A stretch of DNA of 64,000 nucleotides from Fen-1308 sp035319125 (GCA_035319125.1 DATHDG010000014.1:218164-282163); one strand, 5' to 3'. Shown: positions 52,973-62,075, numbered from the stretch's first letter. The notes: generated from the letters alone by a model not told the origin. A program made the numbers and translations.

Positions 52973-53338
52973 ATGTCCACATATAAGGAAAGTCGGCTTC
53001 TGAGATTCGGAATGTTCTCTGTGATGGCGCTGCTCATCATAGCAGTGCCTTTGACTTTGCCTCTGCGATTGGAAAGCTCTATCTTTATCTTTCTAGTAGG
53101 GTTATCGGCCGTTTTCTATGCATTTGTGTTTTTGCTCATAAGGCTCATAAAAAAAACGTCCGGCAGCGCTGTAATTTTCGGTTACAGACCGAAGACTTCT
53201 TATATGACCGGCAAAAGTGTCAGAAAATCAAGGAATGAGAGAGCTTCACAAGAAGGAACTAATAATCAATCTGCAGTGTCGGTATCGGGTGATAACTGGT
53301 CTGACACTGGTGACAGATGTGATTCCGGGAAGGGGTGA
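52973..53338 (+). CDS. Small membrane protein, paralogue B
   Basis: The ATG at 52973 is chosen because GCGAGGGC precedes it; earlier in-frame starts (52916, 52928, 52949) lack a ribosome site and lie in or against paralogue A. The 121-residue product lacks the G...YW N-terminal module but has two hydrophobic segments and then FGYRPKTSYMTGKSVRKS, the same C-terminal motif as paralogue A, before a long hydrophilic tail. Confidence 0.68.
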   Translation: MSTYKESRLLRFGMFSVMALLIIAVPLTLPLRLESSIFIFLVGLSAVFYAFVFLLIRLIKKTSGSAVIFGYRPKTSYMTGKSVRKSRNERASQEGTNNQSAVSVSGDNWSDTGDRCDSGKG

Positions 53339-53343
53339 CAGGA

Positions 53344-53739
53344 ATGTTTATACATAGTTGTGGCACTGCTGTAACAAAAGGGATGTACTGGAGTCCTGTG
53401 GATGGAGGCCGGATTTACATGAAAGACGGCGGCATACTCCCCGGTGACACAAGCAGAAGCTATTTAAGGATTACTCCGCTGATCCTTCTGTTCATAGCAC
53501 CATTTTTTGGAGTTGCCCTGGTTTTCTTTCTGCCACTGTTTGGCATAGGCGTTTTCATCGCACTGTGTTTGCTAATGGCATCAAGTGCTCTTTCGGCGAC
53601 AGCATCCGCAGCGGTCCGGCTTTGCTGCGACAAGAGGACAAGTCGGGCTGCAGTCAAAGAACGAAAATACTCAGGAGCCTATCAGCCGTTAAGGGCATCT
53701 TTCACCGGCACCCAAAAAAGGAAAACGGGTAAGAAGTAG
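53344..53739 (+). CDS. Small membrane protein, paralogue C
   Basis: The ATG at 53344 is placed by alignment with paralogues A and D, all beginning M-(F/Y)-I. The 131-residue product has VTKGMYWSPVDGGRIYMKDGGILPG, two hydrophobic segments with FLPLFGIGVF between, and a C-terminal AYQPLRASFTGTQKRKTGKK. An upstream GTG at 53335 would add three residues. Confidence 0.72.
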   Translation: MFIHSCGTAVTKGMYWSPVDGGRIYMKDGGILPGDTSRSYLRITPLILLFIAPFFGVALVFFLPLFGIGVFIALCLLMASSALSATASAAVRLCCDKRTSRAAVKERKYSGAYQPLRASFTGTQKRKTGKK

Positions 53740-53749
53740 GAGGTATGTA

Positions 53750-54172
53750 ATGTATATCTTCAGGGGCGGTCAAATTGTTGATGCAGGGATATATTGGGAA
53801 TCTGAGAACAATGAGAAGGTTGTAATGAGGGCTAGCGGCTATCTGCCGGGATTGGACAATAAAGTGTACTTTAAGATTCCAGACTTTTATCTCATGATTC
53901 CCATTCTCTTTTGCGGACTGGTGTTTTCAGTTATGTTTCCTTATGGCATTGGACTGTTGATCTTTGCATGTATTTGTATGGTTCACAATATATTGTTCTC
54001 TGTTTGTTCAGCCTGCGAAGACTTTTTGAAAGAAATATTTGCCCATATGTCAGTAGCATACAAACCAAATCTGTCCTTTTTCAGCGGCAGCTCCAAAAAG
54101 TTGAAGAAGCGAAAAAGGACAACACCAAAAAGTATTAGTGCTCCGAACGGCGGTAACAGCCGCCATCAATGA
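53750..54172 (+). CDS. Small membrane protein, paralogue D
   Basis: The 140-residue product starts MYIFRGGQIVDAGIYWESE, continues VVMRASGYLPG and YFKIPDFYLMIP, has two hydrophobic segments around FPYGIGL and ends with VAYKPNLSFFSGSSKKLKKRKR and a basic tail. It is the closest relative of paralogue A in this set. ATG follows AGGAGG. The next gene follows after 15 bases. Confidence 0.75.
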   Translation: MYIFRGGQIVDAGIYWESENNEKVVMRASGYLPGLDNKVYFKIPDFYLMIPILFCGLVFSVMFPYGIGLLIFACICMVHNILFSVCSACEDFLKEIFAHMSVAYKPNLSFFSGSSKKLKKRKRTTPKSISAPNGGNSRHQ

Positions 54173-54187
54173 GGGGAGGGTCTGAAA

Positions 54188-54568
54188 ATGAATACGCTTT
54201 TTGATTTCATCAGCGATGTTAACGGAGTAGCATACGCGCTTGCTCTGCTTTTCATGGTCGGATTCGTTATCCTTGGCGAAGTGCTGAAGCCAAAACCATT
54301 CCATGGCTTAGTCAAGGCAGCCTCCGAAGATATTGGACTCCTAAGGTCAGCTCCAAAAGGAAGGTTGACAGTCCTGCTCAAGACTCTGGCAATGGCCCCA
54401 TTTTATTGTTTGTTTTATCTAGCCGCGGTGCCTGTGCTATTTGTTCATGGGATCGCGGTATTAGGCGGCAAAGTGATCGCTGCAACAACAGCTATTGGTC
54501 TAAATCCTGTGCAAGCATATTTCACGGGCCGCAAGCGCGACAGGAAGTCTTCTCAGAAGGCGAATTAG
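54188..54568 (+). CDS. Small membrane protein, paralogue E (divergent)
   Basis: The 126-residue product lacks the G...YW module. It has a first hydrophobic segment (about 13-31), a basic middle with SAPKGRLTVLLKT, a second hydrophobic segment (about 71-98) and a C-terminal IGLNPVQAYFTGRKRDRK that matches the motif of A-D. It is probably a distant member. ATG lies behind GAGGGG. Confidence 0.68.
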   Translation: MNTLFDFISDVNGVAYALALLFMVGFVILGEVLKPKPFHGLVKAASEDIGLLRSAPKGRLTVLLKTLAMAPFYCLFYLAAVPVLFVHGIAVLGGKVIAATTAIGLNPVQAYFTGRKRDRKSSQKAN

Positions 54569-54593
54569 TGAAAGCAAACCGCAAGAGGGCCAA

Positions 54594-55052
54594 ATGAATA
54601 TAAAAGCGCATAAAATTCAATGGCTTCATATGATGGAAGCATTGATCGTGGCTGTGACCATCATATGTTTGCCAATTATTGTAGTCGGGGCTGATGGGCC
54701 TGAAACCATAGTGCTCGATCAAATACAACAGAAGTACGGCGCAGTTAATTTCAATCATTCAATGCACTCAGGTCTTGCCGAAAGTTGCGGAAAGTGTCAC
54801 CACCAGCACAATGATAAATTGAGGGCTGAGTGTAAGGAATGTCACACAATGGATAGTGGTGCATATCGGTCATCAGTAAAACAGGGATTTTTGCCGTGCA
54901 GCGGCTGCCATACAGAGTATTCGCCGGAAACCCCAGGTATGCCGGGGTTGAAAGTTGCTCTGCACAAAACGTGTTTTCAATGTCACGTGGGAATGGGACA
55001 ACTCGGCTCATCACCGAAGGGATGCACAGAAATCTGTCATGGCAGGAAATGA
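54594..55052 (+). CDS. Small multiheme c-type cytochrome (c3/c7-like)
   Basis: The 152-residue exported protein has one N-terminal hydrophobic segment (about 14-32, signal or anchor). Four canonical heme motifs follow, CGKCH (65-69), CKECH (80-84), CSGCH (102-106) and CFQCH (127-131), and a fifth site CTEICH (144-149) has an extra residue (CX3CH). Histidine-rich surroundings fit bis-histidine hemes. Class III type cytochromes like this shuttle electrons in the periplasm. The gene lies directly before the ferredoxin/NrfD pair, implying it is their electron partner. Confidence 0.85.
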   Translation: MNIKAHKIQWLHMMEALIVAVTIICLPIIVVGADGPETIVLDQIQQKYGAVNFNHSMHSGLAESCGKCHHQHNDKLRAECKECHTMDSGAYRSSVKQGFLPCSGCHTEYSPETPGMPGLKVALHKTCFQCHVGMGQLGSSPKGCTEICHGRK

Positions 55053-55086
55053 AAGGCGTTAAATCCAAAGTGGCGAGGTTATGACA

Positions 55087-56082
55087 ATGTCAGACAAGAA
55101 AGGACAACATCCTGCTGATATTCAACAGCGCGATAATATTGATGGTTCCCAGAAAAAGTCACGTGGAATCTCTCGGCGTAATTTTCTGTCAGCATCCCTG
55201 CTGGCTGGGTGTTCAGCGCTTGGTCTTACACTTGAAGCCAAGGCTTCGCGCGAATTCAAGGGGTGGCCTAAAAGTTACGGTATGTTGACCGACTTCACGG
55301 CATGTGTGGGATGCCGCAGCTGCGAGGAAGCTTGTAACAAAGCAAATAACATGCCGCAGCCTGAAAAACCATTCGATGACGACTCTGTATTTAAGCAAAG
55401 CAGGTGGCCTTCAGCGTCTGCCCTGACGGTGGTGAACCGGTGTGTAAACAGCAAAGAACCTTCAAAACCCATTTACCGTAAGATCCAGTGCAATCATTGC
55501 CTGGAGCCTGCATGTGCCAGCGCATGTCCAATACATGCGTATACCAAGACGCCGGAAGGAGCTGTCATATATAACGCTGACTTGTGCTTCGGTTGCAGGT
55601 ATTGCGTGATAGCTTGTCCGTTCAACATACCGGGTTATGAATACGAAAGTGCACTGGAGCCGAAGATCGTGAAATGCATTCTATGTTATGGAAGGCTTAA
55701 GGATGGCAAATTGCCGGCATGCGCAGAAGCGTGTCCTGCTGGTGCGATCACATTTGGCAGAAGGAATGATTTAATAAAGCTTGCCAGACAGAGAATCTCA
55801 GAAAATCCCAAAAAATACATTGACCATATTTACGGTGAATATGAAGTTGGCGGTACCTCATGGCTATATATTTCAGGAATACCGTTTGAGCAACTCGGTT
55901 TCCCTATAAATCTGCCTAAGAAGCCTCTGGTAGAGCTTACGGAGGGATATCTATCATCAGTGCCTGTAATATTCACAACCTTTCCGGCTTTATTCGGCCT
56001 TGTATACGGCGCGATGCGTCATCGCGACAAGACAGCCCCGCAGCAACCACACGAAGATAATAAGGAGGACAATAATGAATAG
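55087..56082 (+). CDS. Tat-exported ferredoxin subunit (HmcB/DsrO/NrfC-like)
   Basis: The protein carries a twin-arginine signal (SRRNFLSAS, Arg30-Arg31) after a hydrophilic leader. The ligand clusters are CVGCRSCEEACNKANN, CNHCLEPACASACPIHAY, CFGCRYCVIACPFNIP and CILCYGRLKDGKLPACAEACPAG, for four [4Fe-4S] clusters. A hydrophobic C-terminal stretch may anchor it. The ATG at 55087 is placed by GAGG 8 bases upstream. It overlaps the NrfD gene by 8 bases, as in complexes where NrfD delivers quinol electrons to this subunit. Confidence 0.92.
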   Translation: MSDKKGQHPADIQQRDNIDGSQKKSRGISRRNFLSASLLAGCSALGLTLEAKASREFKGWPKSYGMLTDFTACVGCRSCEEACNKANNMPQPEKPFDDDSVFKQSRWPSASALTVVNRCVNSKEPSKPIYRKIQCNHCLEPACASACPIHAYTKTPEGAVIYNADLCFGCRYCVIACPFNIPGYEYESALEPKIVKCILCYGRLKDGKLPACAEACPAGAITFGRRNDLIKLARQRISENPKKYIDHIYGEYEVGGTSWLYISGIPFEQLGFPINLPKKPLVELTEGYLSSVPVIFTTFPALFGLVYGAMRHRDKTAPQQPHEDNKEDNNE

Positions 56083-57328
56083 GGGCATAGACTATTCTGC
56101 CCAAAGCCGTGAAACGGCAAGTTTCGGGACATGGTTTATGAATAAGTTGTTTATGGGCATGAGCGCGGCAGACTACTCAAGGTCACTTATAACGCCTTTT
56201 AATCTGCTCGCGGCCTCAGTTCTCGCTACCTCCCTGCCCATCTTCATAACCCGGTACAGCAAAGGGCTCGCCTATGTTGTGGATGCTAATAATGAATATC
56301 CTTGGGGTCTTCTGCTCAGCTGGGGTATCTTCGCAGGTGAACCGCTGTTTGCCGCTGGTTTTGTCGTGGCTGCAGGTTATTATCTATTTGGACTGAAGGA
56401 CTATCGTCCTCTGGTCCGTCTAGCTGTTCTGGGAGGAATGCTGGGATACGCATTTGCAGCTTCGTACCTGCTCATAGATCTTGGCAGACCGTGGCGCATA
56501 TATTACCCTATGTTGATAAATTTTGGACCATCTTCTGTGCTTTTTGTTGTTGCATGGCATGTGGCTCTGTACTGTACGGTACAGTTGATGGAATTTTCTC
56601 CCGCAATCCTCGAATGGCTGGGATCAAAGAGGATTCATAAGTGGGCAGTATCGGTAACTGTGGCTCTCATTATCGGGGGAGTGATTCTCTCGACTGTGCA
56701 CCAGTCAGCCCTCGGTGCAATGTACCTCATTACGCCTGGAAAGCTTCACCCGCTTTGGTACTCTTCCTATCTCCCACTGCTATTTTTCAGCTCTGCTATT
56801 TATGCGGCCATGTCATTTGCAATTCTGCTGGCATTTGCAGCCGAACGTTATTTTAGGGAGCGCTGTGATAATGATTTTATGTCAACTGTGCCATCGGTTA
56901 CCGTCAGTCTGGGCAAGGGCGCTGCGGTCGCCCTATATGTCTATTTCGCACTTAAGATTCTTGCCCTGGCACAGGATGACCGATGGGACATGCTCCTGAC
57001 GCCATTCGGATATTGGTATCTGGTTGAACTTCTCGGCTTTGTCGCGGCTCCAATGATACTTTTTACAGCTGCTGTAAAAGTCCAAAGCCTGGGGTTGATT
57101 AGGGCTGCTGCATTCTGGTCGGTATTTGGTATTGTGCTGAACAGGGTCAACGTAAACCTGATAGCATTTAACTGGAATTTGCCCGGCCATTTCGAAAAGA
57201 TCATTCCATCGTCGAGTGAAGTCATAATGATTATGGCAATGATTACCCTTCATATTCTCGTATTCAGATGGATATTGAACAGGTTTCCGGTGATGAAGGA
57301 ATTGCCGGATTATAAGGGCTCGCATTAA
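56075..57328 (+). CDS. NrfD/PsrC/HmcC-type quinone-interacting membrane subunit
   Basis: This 417-residue integral membrane protein has about ten hydrophobic segments. PWGLLLSWGIFAGEPLFAAGF and LIDLGRPWRIYYPM near the start are typical of NrfD proteins, which bind quinone but no cofactor, and the later ILSTVHQSALGAMYL and NRVNVNLIAFNW match HybB/HmcC-like members. The ATG at 56075 follows AAGGAGGAC. It is the likely quinone site of the complex encoded here. Confidence 0.92.
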   Translation: MNRGIDYSAQSRETASFGTWFMNKLFMGMSAADYSRSLITPFNLLAASVLATSLPIFITRYSKGLAYVVDANNEYPWGLLLSWGIFAGEPLFAAGFVVAAGYYLFGLKDYRPLVRLAVLGGMLGYAFAASYLLIDLGRPWRIYYPMLINFGPSSVLFVVAWHVALYCTVQLMEFSPAILEWLGSKRIHKWAVSVTVALIIGGVILSTVHQSALGAMYLITPGKLHPLWYSSYLPLLFFSSAIYAAMSFAILLAFAAERYFRERCDNDFMSTVPSVTVSLGKGAAVALYVYFALKILALAQDDRWDMLLTPFGYWYLVELLGFVAAPMILFTAAVKVQSLGLIRAAAFWSVFGIVLNRVNVNLIAFNWNLPGHFEKIIPSSSEVIMIMAMITLHILVFRWILNRFPVMKELPDYKGSH

Positions 57329-57364
57329 CTAGTTCTTAAGATATGTATCAAACAGGAGGGCAGC

Positions 57365-58789
57365 GTGAAGATCGCCATTTGGGCTATAGTAACCTCGCTG
57401 GCCTTCTTGTTTGCGGCTCAAAATATAACCGCTGATGATTCTCAAAGCCGAGCCTGCCTGGAGTGTCACGATCGTGACGATGCTATCAAAAGATTTGTCG
57501 ATGGCAGCAAAGTCAGCACACATATAGACAGTGAATCTTTCAATAGGTCTGTCCACGCTTCACTGTCTTGCACTTCTTGCCATCGGGACTTCTCAGGCGG
57601 CTCACATCCTGACAGGTCTTTCAGGAGCAAGCTTCAGTATCAGATAATGGTGAATCGCAGGTGCAGAGAGTGTCATCCGGACAATGTCATCAAGTCCAGG
57701 AGTATTCACGAGATTTTATTGGGCAAGGAGAATTCGGGTGAGGCTATTGTCTGCTCCAATTGTCATAACGCACATATAATGTCGCGTGTGGGTGCGGGCA
57801 GTGTGGTAAGGTCAGAATCTAAATACTGTATGAGTTGCCATCAACATGAAGGGAATAAGAATTTTATTAACGGCGAAAGTATATCGGTTCGAGTCGATCC
57901 TGCCCATATCGCGAATTCGCCACACAAAGACATAGGCTGCACGGATTGCCACACTAGCTTCTCATCTGCGGAACACCCGAATAACAGGTTTGGATCTGTG
58001 CGCCAATACAGGCATTCATCTGTCGAGATGTGCCGGCGTTGCCATTACGACAAATACACAAAGGTTGCAGAAAGCATCCACAACGCAATGCTGAGTGTTG
58101 GAAGAATGGATGCGCCGACATGTGTTGACTGTCATGGAACGCATTGCATTTCATCGCCTGGAAAAAGCAGATTGGCAGTCGTAAAAAAATGCGCAACATG
58201 TCATCACAATGTATATTCGGCATACGCCCGGAGTGTTCATGGTGGGGCGCTCTCCAGCGAAAATAACCGTGATGTTGCGATCTGCACTGATTGTCATACA
58301 TCTCACAGTATGCAGGCCACTTCTTCCAACGATTTCCATGATGAAATTCCTGATAAGTGTAGTAATTGTCATTCCAACCGGCTCATCATGGGCAAATACG
58401 GACTTTCAACAGATGTGGTAAGAACCTATCTGTCCGATTTCCACGGCATGACGTTGAGTTTGTACCGGAAAGAGACATGGAGACATTATGGTCCACCGCC
58501 GGCAATGGCTGTGTGCACAGACTGCCATGGCACGCATGACATTGTCCGCGTATCGGGCTCAGATATCCGGCAAATGAAGTCCAAACTGATGAAACGATGC
58601 GCATCGTGTCATCCCGGAGCATCGGAGAATTTCCCCGACGCCTGGCTTTCACATTATAGACCAAGCTTTGCAGTGGCACCCATGGCATTTATTACCGAAC
58701 AGTTTTACAGGATAATGTTTCCGATTATTGTTGTTGGGATTTTGTTTCTTATCTTTCTGGATGTATGGCGGTATGTAAAGAATAGATAA
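57365..58789 (+). CDS. 13-heme c-type cytochrome with C-terminal membrane anchor
   Basis: The 474-residue protein starts with GTG at 57365 (behind CAGGAGGGC), has a signal peptide, then thirteen CxxCH motifs (for example CLECH, CTSCH, CRECH, CSNCH, CMSCH, CTDCH, CRRCH, CVDCH, CATCH). A C-terminal hydrophobic segment (about 447-466) anchors it so the hemes face the periplasm. Such tail-anchored multiheme cytochromes occur with NrfD/cytochrome b subunits in quinone-linked complexes. It probably carries electrons between the membrane subunits and the periplasm. Confidence 0.93.
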   Translation: MKIAIWAIVTSLAFLFAAQNITADDSQSRACLECHDRDDAIKRFVDGSKVSTHIDSESFNRSVHASLSCTSCHRDFSGGSHPDRSFRSKLQYQIMVNRRCRECHPDNVIKSRSIHEILLGKENSGEAIVCSNCHNAHIMSRVGAGSVVRSESKYCMSCHQHEGNKNFINGESISVRVDPAHIANSPHKDIGCTDCHTSFSSAEHPNNRFGSVRQYRHSSVEMCRRCHYDKYTKVAESIHNAMLSVGRMDAPTCVDCHGTHCISSPGKSRLAVVKKCATCHHNVYSAYARSVHGGALSSENNRDVAICTDCHTSHSMQATSSNDFHDEIPDKCSNCHSNRLIMGKYGLSTDVVRTYLSDFHGMTLSLYRKETWRHYGPPPAMAVCTDCHGTHDIVRVSGSDIRQMKSKLMKRCASCHPGASENFPDAWLSHYRPSFAVAPMAFITEQFYRIMFPIIVVGILFLIFLDVWRYVKNR

Positions 58790-58801
58790 TAAAGGAGATC
58801 C

Positions 58802-59572
58802 ATGAAACACAACAGCCGGACAAACAAAGAAGAGAAGATCAGGCGATTCAGTATTTATCGTATAATCGAGCACTTGGCGCTGATGGCTCTTTTCTTGGTG
58901 CTGGCGATTACAGGGCTGCCGCAAAAATTCTATCATTTCAATGTTGCGCAATCTATCATCGTTCTTTTCGGAGGGATTGACAATCTGCGATTAATACATC
59001 ACTTTTCCGGCGTACTCTTTACCGGCCTTGCAACGCAGCATGTGCTGGTGAATTTTGCAGGCATTATGTTTATTGGCTGGGAGCCATCTATGCTGGTAAC
59101 CCTGAAGGACGTGCACGATACAATTCAAAATGTCAGGTTTTATCTGGGCCTTGAAGCTGAGCCGGCTAAATGCGACCACTATACATATAAGGAAAAGTGC
59201 ATATACTGGCTTGTCCTTATAGGGGGTATGCAAATGATAGTTACCGGGATGATTCTATGGTTCCCGGTCGCGGCAACTCAATATCTGCCGGGCATATTTG
59301 TTCCTCTTTCAAAAATGGTGCATACAAGCGAGGCGATGCTTATCTTTCTATTAATAGTTACATGGCACGTCTACGATTCCGTTTTGAGCCCTGATGTTTT
59401 TCCCCTTAACAAGAGCATCTTCACCGGTTATATAGGAATCGAACAGATGAAGCGGCAACATTCCCTTGAGCTAGCCGAAATGACGAAACAGGGTGAAAAG
59501 TTGACAGGACAATACACGTGTAGTATCCTCACGATAGATGCAGAAAAAGATTCTGATCGTTCTTATCATTAA
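58802..59572 (+). CDS. b-type cytochrome (FdhI/thiosulfate reductase gamma-like)
   Basis: The 256-residue protein has about four membrane segments with histidines suited to two b hemes: IIEHLALMAL (His24), LIHHFSGVLFTGLATQHVLVNF (His66/67, His80) and VHTSEAMLIFLLIVTWHVYDSV. The form resembles the gamma subunits of formate dehydrogenase and related quinone reductases. It follows the 13-heme gene after 12 bases and overlaps the kinase gene by 35 bases. Confidence 0.9.
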   Translation: MKHNSRTNKEEKIRRFSIYRIIEHLALMALFLVLAITGLPQKFYHFNVAQSIIVLFGGIDNLRLIHHFSGVLFTGLATQHVLVNFAGIMFIGWEPSMLVTLKDVHDTIQNVRFYLGLEAEPAKCDHYTYKEKCIYWLVLIGGMQMIVTGMILWFPVAATQYLPGIFVPLSKMVHTSEAMLIFLLIVTWHVYDSVLSPDVFPLNKSIFTGYIGIEQMKRQHSLELAEMTKQGEKLTGQYTCSILTIDAEKDSDRSYH

Positions 59573-61355
59573 TCTGGTGATAGTATCGGTCACGCTTAGC
59601 ATAGTAAGCTATCTTTCAATACATGCAAGTATAGACCGATCGCTGCAGAATAGACTTGCTCTTGCCAGAGTCATCTCAAACTATGTAGAAGTTCTGATCA
59701 GCCGAAGCCTTAACAGATTCCGGGATATTGCAATATCTGAAAAAATTGATCTGAATGACGCAGACTGGACTCCTGAACTGAGAATGCTTGAGACAGCCTA
59801 TAAATTTTCTCTTTTTAATGAAGGGGTCTTTCTGCTCGATAAGCACGGGAATAAAGCTATGCTCTACCCCAGCGAAATAGCGAGTTATTTAAACCTTACC
59901 TATATACCGGCCGTGAATGAAGTGCTGCAGGAAGGGAAAACTATTATCTCCGATGTCTATACAATAGAGTCTGCAAAAAAGAAAGTTATTATTGTTATGA
60001 CTCCTATTAAAGACCGAGAGAATAGGATTATTGGCGCTGTCGGTGGACTTCTCAATCCTGCCAGTGAAGTATTGCAGAATGTCCTTCAAAGCGCGGTAAT
60101 TGATCAAAATATCTATCTGGACATCATCGATTCAAATGAAATAGTAGTGGCTTCTGACCAGCCATCACATATCTTTCAGCACCATGACCACGGGTCTGTT
60201 CTTGCTAAAATGATCAAGGCGAACAGATCCGGGATTGTTGAGTGCAAACACGGATTCTCTCATCCGCAGGACAAGGAAAAGCAGATAGACCTGCTGGCCG
60301 TTGTCCCGCTGAAAATTGCGCCGTGGGGCATTGTTTTAGGACAATCCGAGAGAGACATATTTGCACCTGCCATAAATCTGCAGACCGAATTTATCACGTT
60401 GGTAGTGGCTTTCTTTTGCGCCTCGCTGATTCTTGCAGTAATTATGAGCAAGAAGATTGTGAGTCCTCTGCAGGCGTTGACATCTTCTGCCAATCGTATA
60501 GCATCAGGCGACTTAGGCACACCGGTCGGTAACGTAGGTAGCGATGAGATACTCATGCTTAGTCGGAGCTTTGATCAGATGAGAGAAAAACTGGCGAAAT
60601 CTCTTGAGGAAATTCGCGAGCACAATGTCCTGCTTGAAAAACGGGTTGCGATGCGGACTAAAGAGATAAGGGAAAGCCGGAAGATGGTCAGAAGTCTTTT
60701 GAATAATGCTATCTCTTCGCAGGAAGACGAGCGCAAAAGGGTGGCAAGAGAGCTGCACGATACACTACTGCAGGATATTTCAGCATTTCTTATACAGCTT
60801 GATATTTGCAGGCTCCATCCAGAACTTATTTCTGTGGAAAAGATCGATGAAATGAGAAGTATAGTTCTTCACAATATAGACAGCATTCACAACGTCATAA
60901 ACGATTTGAGGCCTACTCTTATTGACGATCTTGGAATTGACGCCGCCATAATGTGGCTGCTGACCACTCATCTGTCTGAGAAGGGCATCAGGTATTATCT
61001 TGATTTCAAATCACCTCTTGCAAAACAGCTTTCTCCGGAAGTTGAAATCTCGATATTCAGAATAGTGCAGGAGGCCATAGTAAACATATCGCGTCATGCG
61101 AAGGCGGAGAATGTATTCATTGCTGCTCACATCGACGAATCAAACCTGACAATTACAGTCGAGGATGACGGCACGGGATTCGATGTTGATAAACTGTTCA
61201 AGCTGCCTCTTGAAAGCGGAAGGGGTTTAGGCTTGATGGGGATGAAGGAAAGGGCAAAACTGCTCGGTGGAAAACTTTACGTTTATTCCAAGCCGGGGGA
61301 AGGCACCAAAGTATGCATAGTGGTTCCGATGGAGGCACATGAACAACATGCATAA
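59538..61355 (+). CDS. Sensor histidine kinase, NarX/HisKA_3 type with periplasmic sensor
   Basis: The 605-residue kinase has membrane segments at about 5-25 and 284-304 flanking a periplasmic region of about 255 residues, probably a double-Cache sensor (GVFLLDKHGNKAMLYPSE, IYLDIIDSNEIVVASDQPS). It then has a HAMP domain (about 305-357), a HisKA_3 box ERKRVARELHDTLLQ with phospho-acceptor His407, and an ATPase domain with VEDDGTGFD and GLGLMGMKERA. Its partner is the next gene. Its location in the cytochrome cluster suggests it senses a respiratory signal. Confidence 0.92.
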   Translation: MQKKILIVLIINLVIVSVTLSIVSYLSIHASIDRSLQNRLALARVISNYVEVLISRSLNRFRDIAISEKIDLNDADWTPELRMLETAYKFSLFNEGVFLLDKHGNKAMLYPSEIASYLNLTYIPAVNEVLQEGKTIISDVYTIESAKKKVIIVMTPIKDRENRIIGAVGGLLNPASEVLQNVLQSAVIDQNIYLDIIDSNEIVVASDQPSHIFQHHDHGSVLAKMIKANRSGIVECKHGFSHPQDKEKQIDLLAVVPLKIAPWGIVLGQSERDIFAPAINLQTEFITLVVAFFCASLILAVIMSKKIVSPLQALTSSANRIASGDLGTPVGNVGSDEILMLSRSFDQMREKLAKSLEEIREHNVLLEKRVAMRTKEIRESRKMVRSLLNNAISSQEDERKRVARELHDTLLQDISAFLIQLDICRLHPELISVEKIDEMRSIVLHNIDSIHNVINDLRPTLIDDLGIDAAIMWLLTTHLSEKGIRYYLDFKSPLAKQLSPEVEISIFRIVQEAIVNISRHAKAENVFIAAHIDESNLTITVEDDGTGFDVDKLFKLPLESGRGLGLMGMKERAKLLGGKLYVYSKPGEGTKVCIVVPMEAHEQHA

Positions 61356-62004
61356 AATTCGTATTTTAATAGCCGACGATCATGCTCTGGTGCGAGATGG
61401 TATCAAAGCATTATTAGGTTTTTGCGATGATTTTGAAATCGTAGGAGAAGCATCCGACGGCATTGAAGCTATCGAGCGAATCCGACAGATAAAGCCTGAT
61501 ATTGTGCTGATGGATATTGGGATGCCAAGATTGGGAGGGCTAGAGGCCACAGTTGAGATAAGAAAAACAGAACCCAATGTTAAAATTATAATACTCACCC
61601 AGTACGATGATAGGGAGTACATATCCAGATTTCTAAAGGCGGGTGTGTCAGGGTATCTTCTTAAGAAAGCTGTGGGCAGTGAACTTGTCAACGCCATAAG
61701 AACGGTTTATAAAGGGGAAATGTATCTGTTTTCTTCAATTGCTGCAGAAGTGGTGGCAGGGTATCTCGGAAAACGCGAATTAGCTGAGGAAGATCCGTAT
61801 GAAAGTCTAACAGACAGGGAAAAGCAGGTTCTAAAACTTATCGCTGAGGGGTACAGCCACAAGGAGATAGCCGGATGCCTTAATGTAAGCCTGAAAACAG
61901 TCATCGCTCATCAAACGAACATATCTGAAAAATTGGGCATTCGTAATAAAATGGGCCTGATGAAATTTGCGATATCCAAGGGAATCATAAAGCTTAAGAC
62001 TTGA
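61339..62004 (+). CDS. LuxR/NarL-family response regulator
   Basis: The 221-residue protein has a receiver domain (IRILIADDHALVRDGI, phospho-acceptor Asp59 in VLMDIGMP, Lys in LLKKAVG) and a C-terminal LuxR helix-turn-helix (SLTDREKQVLKLIAEGYSHKEIAGCLNVSLKTVIAHQ). It overlaps the kinase gene by 17 bases and forms the cognate pair. A GGAGG lies just before the ATG. DNA targets are unknown; the palindrome at 52359 is a candidate. Confidence 0.93.
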   Translation: MNNMHKIRILIADDHALVRDGIKALLGFCDDFEIVGEASDGIEAIERIRQIKPDIVLMDIGMPRLGGLEATVEIRKTEPNVKIIILTQYDDREYISRFLKAGVSGYLLKKAVGSELVNAIRTVYKGEMYLFSSIAAEVVAGYLGKRELAEEDPYESLTDREKQVLKLIAEGYSHKEIAGCLNVSLKTVIAHQTNISEKLGIRNKMGLMKFAISKGIIKLKT

Positions 62005-62075
62005 ATATTCACAGATGCGAATCGCACTTGCATCTGGTTATCATATTTCAAATCCTAATTTTTCGGGTGGCTGTA

